DNA of 64,000 nucleotides from Paenibacillus lignilyticus (lineage in GTDB: Bacteria > Bacillota > Bacilli > Paenibacillales > Paenibacillaceae), in NCBI RefSeq assembly GCF_017942085.1, contig NZ_JAGKSP010000003.1, positions 1-64,000 of the forward strand. The letters are read 5' to 3'. Both the position numbers and the translations under genes were made by a program. Below, piece by piece: positions 61,555-64,000 of the stretch; the first letter of the stretch is position 1, and each line of letters begins with the position of its first letter. The notes beneath the pieces are model-generated. The model ran no database searches, was not told where the DNA came from, and saw nothing but the letters and a program-made list of their open reading frames with translations.

Positions 61555-64000
61555 ATGCCCTTAATGAAGCAGCAAAGCAAATTGGCCACGCAATCATACG
61601 GGAAGATTCCGTTGTCTTTCGTTCCAAACAGAGGACAGATCGCGGATAGCCGGATTGTTTATCAGTCGCAGATGCAGGGATGCCGCTATGCGTTTGGAGC
61701 AGGTACTGCGTGGATGACGTATTGGGAACGGCAGACCAATGAAGTAGGTCAACAGAGCAGTGCGGAGGGCGTCACCCTCGCTTGGACTTTCCGAGGTACT
61801 CAGTCAGCTGTCTTGCCGGAGGGACAACAACCCGGGCAAGGAACATTTAATCGACTCAGCGGAAATGACCCAGCAGGTAATCACATCGCTCTCCCGTTGT
61901 ACAAGCGTGTCGTTTACCGAGAGGTATGGGCCGGCATTGACGTTATCTTCTACGGACAAAGCCTACAACTGAAATATGATGTACATCTGAGCCCGGGATC
62001 GCGCATCGAGGATGTTCAACTTCGCTGCGAAGGTGCGGATGAACTGCAGCTCGACATGGATGGAAATCTGTTAATTGCAACTCCTTCCGGTACGCTTATG
62101 GACCTGAAACCAGTCGCATACCAAGAGATGGACGGCGGCACTCGGAGCCTGGCATGTCGCTTCATCCTTCAACCGGATCTAGATGGAAGCTTTACTGTCG
62201 GCTTTCAACTGGAGGAAGACTACGACGCCGCACTGCCGCTTGTCATCGACCCCATCCTTACTTTCTCAACTTTTCTCGGAGGAAGCGGCATAGATTCATC
62301 GGCGAGCGATATTGCGCTTGACTCTTCACAATGCACATATATTACGGGCTACTCCGGTTCGGCCAATTTCCCGGTCACTCCCGGTGCGTTCAGCAACACC
62401 TTAACCGGTGTGAGCGATGTGATTGTAACCAAGATCAACCCGAAAGGAACGGAGATCCTCTACTCTACCTATATCGGAGGAAGGCGATCCGATAATGTAG
62501 GCAAGAGCATCGTTGTCGACTCGTCAGGTCATGCCTACGTAACCGGCCACACCATAACACTCATCACCGATACATTGGATTTCCCCACTACGCCCGGTGC
62601 CTTTCAAACAATGCCATTAACGAATTACAGTGCATTCGTGACTAAGCTCAATCCGACTGGAACAGCACTCGTTTACTCCACATACTTAGGCGGCAGCAAC
62701 GGTTCATTCGCAAACGGCATCGTTATTGATGATTCCGGCAACGCCTACGTGACCGGCACGACAAGATCGGCTGATTTTCCTGTTACGCCCGGTGTGTACC
62801 AGCCTACCCTTGCGGGTTTCGGGAACGTATTCGTATCCAAGCTCAATGCCGCTGGCACGGCGCTCGTGTATTCGACTTATCTTGGTGGGCTGTACGAAGA
62901 TACCGGGACCGGAATTGCGATTGATTCAGCTGGAAACGCCTTTGTAACGGGGCGCACAACCTCCTTAAACTTTCCTGTTACTCCCGGCGCTTTCCAAACC
63001 ATGCAGCTCGGCTATACAAACGGGTTTGTAGCCAAACTGAATGCAGTCGGCTCGGAGCTCATCTACTCCTCCTATATTGGCGGAAACATCACGGATCACC
63101 CGGAAGGCATCGTTATTGATGACGCCGGCAATGCCTACATGACCGGGCAAACTTACTCCTCTGATTTTCCTGTTACGCCCGGAGCTTATAACACCAATTA
63201 TGTATCATCCAGTATGGCGTTTATCACTAAAATGAATCCAACCGGCAGTGCGCTCGTCTATTCCACTTTCCTAGGAGGTTTCATGGCCGGCACAGAGGCG
63301 GCCTTCGACATCGCGTTGGATGCTTCAGGCCAAGTTGCCGTTACCGGTGTGACCAGTTCCCCGGACTTTCCGGTTACCCCGGATGCGGTTCAGTCCGTAT
63401 ACGGAGGAACGAATGATGCGTTCATCACCGTCTTGAACCCTGAGGGCTCGTCTCTCGTTTTCTCAACCTATCTCGGCGGTTCCGGCATAGACGGCGGCTC
63501 AGGTATCGCAGTGGATCCTGCTGGCAATCTCTATCTCTTGGGAGAATCATGGGCGTCTGATTTTCCCGTTACGCGCCAAGTGTTTCAGCCTTTTTTCGGC
63601 GGCCGTGCTGATCTATTCATCGCGAAAATTCAATTCGCCGCCGTATTTTCAACCGGTCTCCTGCACAATGTCGCTTCAGCTTCTCGTGCAGCATCCGCTG
63701 TTATGATTCTAATTAGCAACGATAGTCTGATTAACTCGGCATCGATTCAAATTGCGGCCTATTTCTTGAGTGGAACAAGACGAATGGCCTTCGCGTCTGA
63801 GCTGTTAGCCTTACCGCCTGAAAGGACGATTACCCGAAGGTACAACGTGGAGTCGTACCAAAGCATTGAAATCCAGTATGAGCTAACCGGTCCGGGAAGC
63901 GGTGATATGGTCGTTAATGTCTTCCCGGTGGATGAGCACGGTAATCTTCATGCCGACCTGCGGGTGTTACGGGCAGAAGCGACGCCGCTCCTCATGCTCA
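61555..64000 (+). CDS. SBBP beta-propeller repeat protein, C-terminus beyond window
   Basis: At least 815 codons. The start has GAGGTGA before the ATG at 61555. The first 230 residues form the beta-rich domain that usually precedes SBBP repeats (P-L-S-F-V-P-N-R-G-Q-I; Y-D-V-H-L-S-P-G). Seven SBBP repeats follow between about 62260 and 63600, each with Y-S-T-Y-L-G-G near its start and D-F-P-V-T-P-G near its end. A further beta domain begins after them and continues past the window. No signal peptide is visible, so the secretion route is unclear. Confidence 0.85.
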   Translation, partial: MPLMKQQSKLATQSYGKIPLSFVPNRGQIADSRIVYQSQMQGCRYAFGAGTAWMTYWERQTNEVGQQSSAEGVTLAWTFRGTQSAVLPEGQQPGQGTFNRLSGNDPAGNHIALPLYKRVVYREVWAGIDVIFYGQSLQLKYDVHLSPGSRIEDVQLRCEGADELQLDMDGNLLIATPSGTLMDLKPVAYQEMDGGTRSLACRFILQPDLDGSFTVGFQLEEDYDAALPLVIDPILTFSTFLGGSGIDSSASDIALDSSQCTYITGYSGSANFPVTPGAFSNTLTGVSDVIVTKINPKGTEILYSTYIGGRRSDNVGKSIVVDSSGHAYVTGHTITLITDTLDFPTTPGAFQTMPLTNYSAFVTKLNPTGTALVYSTYLGGSNGSFANGIVIDDSGNAYVTGTTRSADFPVTPGVYQPTLAGFGNVFVSKLNAAGTALVYSTYLGGLYEDTGTGIAIDSAGNAFVTGRTTSLNFPVTPGAFQTMQLGYTNGFVAKLNAVGSELIYSSYIGGNITDHPEGIVIDDAGNAYMTGQTYSSDFPVTPGAYNTNYVSSSMAFITKMNPTGSALVYSTFLGGFMAGTEAAFDIALDASGQVAVTGVTSSPDFPVTPDAVQSVYGGTNDAFITVLNPEGSSLVFSTYLGGSGIDGGSGIAVDPAGNLYLLGESWASDFPVTRQVFQPFFGGRADLFIAKIQFAAVFSTGLLHNVASASRAASAVMILISNDSLINSASIQIAAYFLSGTRRMAFASELLALPPERTITRRYNVESYQSIEIQYELTGPGSGDMVVNVFPVDEHGNLHADLRVLRAEATPLLML

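Noticed and set aside
1-64000. Search for CRISPR arrays, tRNA, rRNA and full insertion sequences
   Set aside because: No regularly spaced repeats, no rRNA-like blocks, no clear tRNA and no transposase gene were recognised by eye; a covariance-model scan could still find a small RNA I missed.

Overview
The window looks like a chromosomal segment of a spore-forming Paenibacillaceae bacterium (Paenibacillus or Cohnella type). The evidence is the gene repertoire: a bacillithiol pair (yojF-bshB2), an hxlAB/hxlR ribulose-monophosphate module, a YesM/YesN-type two-component system beside a sugar ABC transporter, a probable spore-surface polysaccharide cluster, and several transcription units with AGGAGG ribosome sites and GTG/TTG starts. 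I saw no rRNA, tRNA, CRISPR array or complete insertion sequence.

Layout. 1-14.2 kb is an accessory region of single enzyme genes (MsrA end, SDR, LLM monooxygenase, YmaF, carotenoid oxygenase with a PadR regulator, two Asp-nucleophile alpha/beta hydrolases, BshB2-YojF, an azoreductase-like flavoprotein, a lactonase-type propeller), with many decayed genes between them. 14.6-20.8 kb holds UDP-glucose dehydrogenase, a sugar nucleotidyltransferase and four glycosyltransferases, two of them CgeD-like; SigK-like promoter motifs on both sides of the divergent intergenic region suggest mother-cell expression late in sporulation. 21-25 kb has a decayed NmrA gene, a MerR-SDR operon with a typical 19-bp-spacer MerR promoter, a membrane protein behind three TetR-like dyads, and a peptidase-E-like protein. 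25.2-37.4 kb is an alpha-galactoside utilisation locus: GH97, GH36, a lipoprotein binding protein and two permeases on the minus strand, with the divergent YesN-type regulator and YesM-type kinase.

37.5-40.1 kb is a zinc-stress region: a COG0523 GTPase and a collapsed znuCBA operon, each behind a Zur-box-like palindrome. 40.3-43 kb has an OmpR-type two-component system and a YdhK lipoprotein. 43.8-45.6 kb is hxlB-hxlA-hxlR. 45.8-48 kb carries a compact set that I consider the most novel feature: a SAM methyltransferase, a class I isoprenoid-synthase-like protein with both Asp-rich motifs, and a small NHLP-leader-type peptide. After that come a sporulation-kinase-like sensor, a large secreted polysaccharide-active protein with near-identical Ig repeats, a DUF6454 protein, two phosphotransferases (one lacking the catalytic Asp), a two-gene ABC exporter and the start of a seven-repeat SBBP propeller protein that runs off the end.

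Two themes cross the window. First, short intergenic repeat families recur: one pairs a CCGCG..CGCGG hairpin with a TTCTTGTCC motif, the other pairs an AAACGGCAG hairpin with a CCGTTAGC motif. Second, at least nine recognisable genes are in decay, by frameshift, truncation or internal deletion. All functions are read from sequence motifs without database searches.
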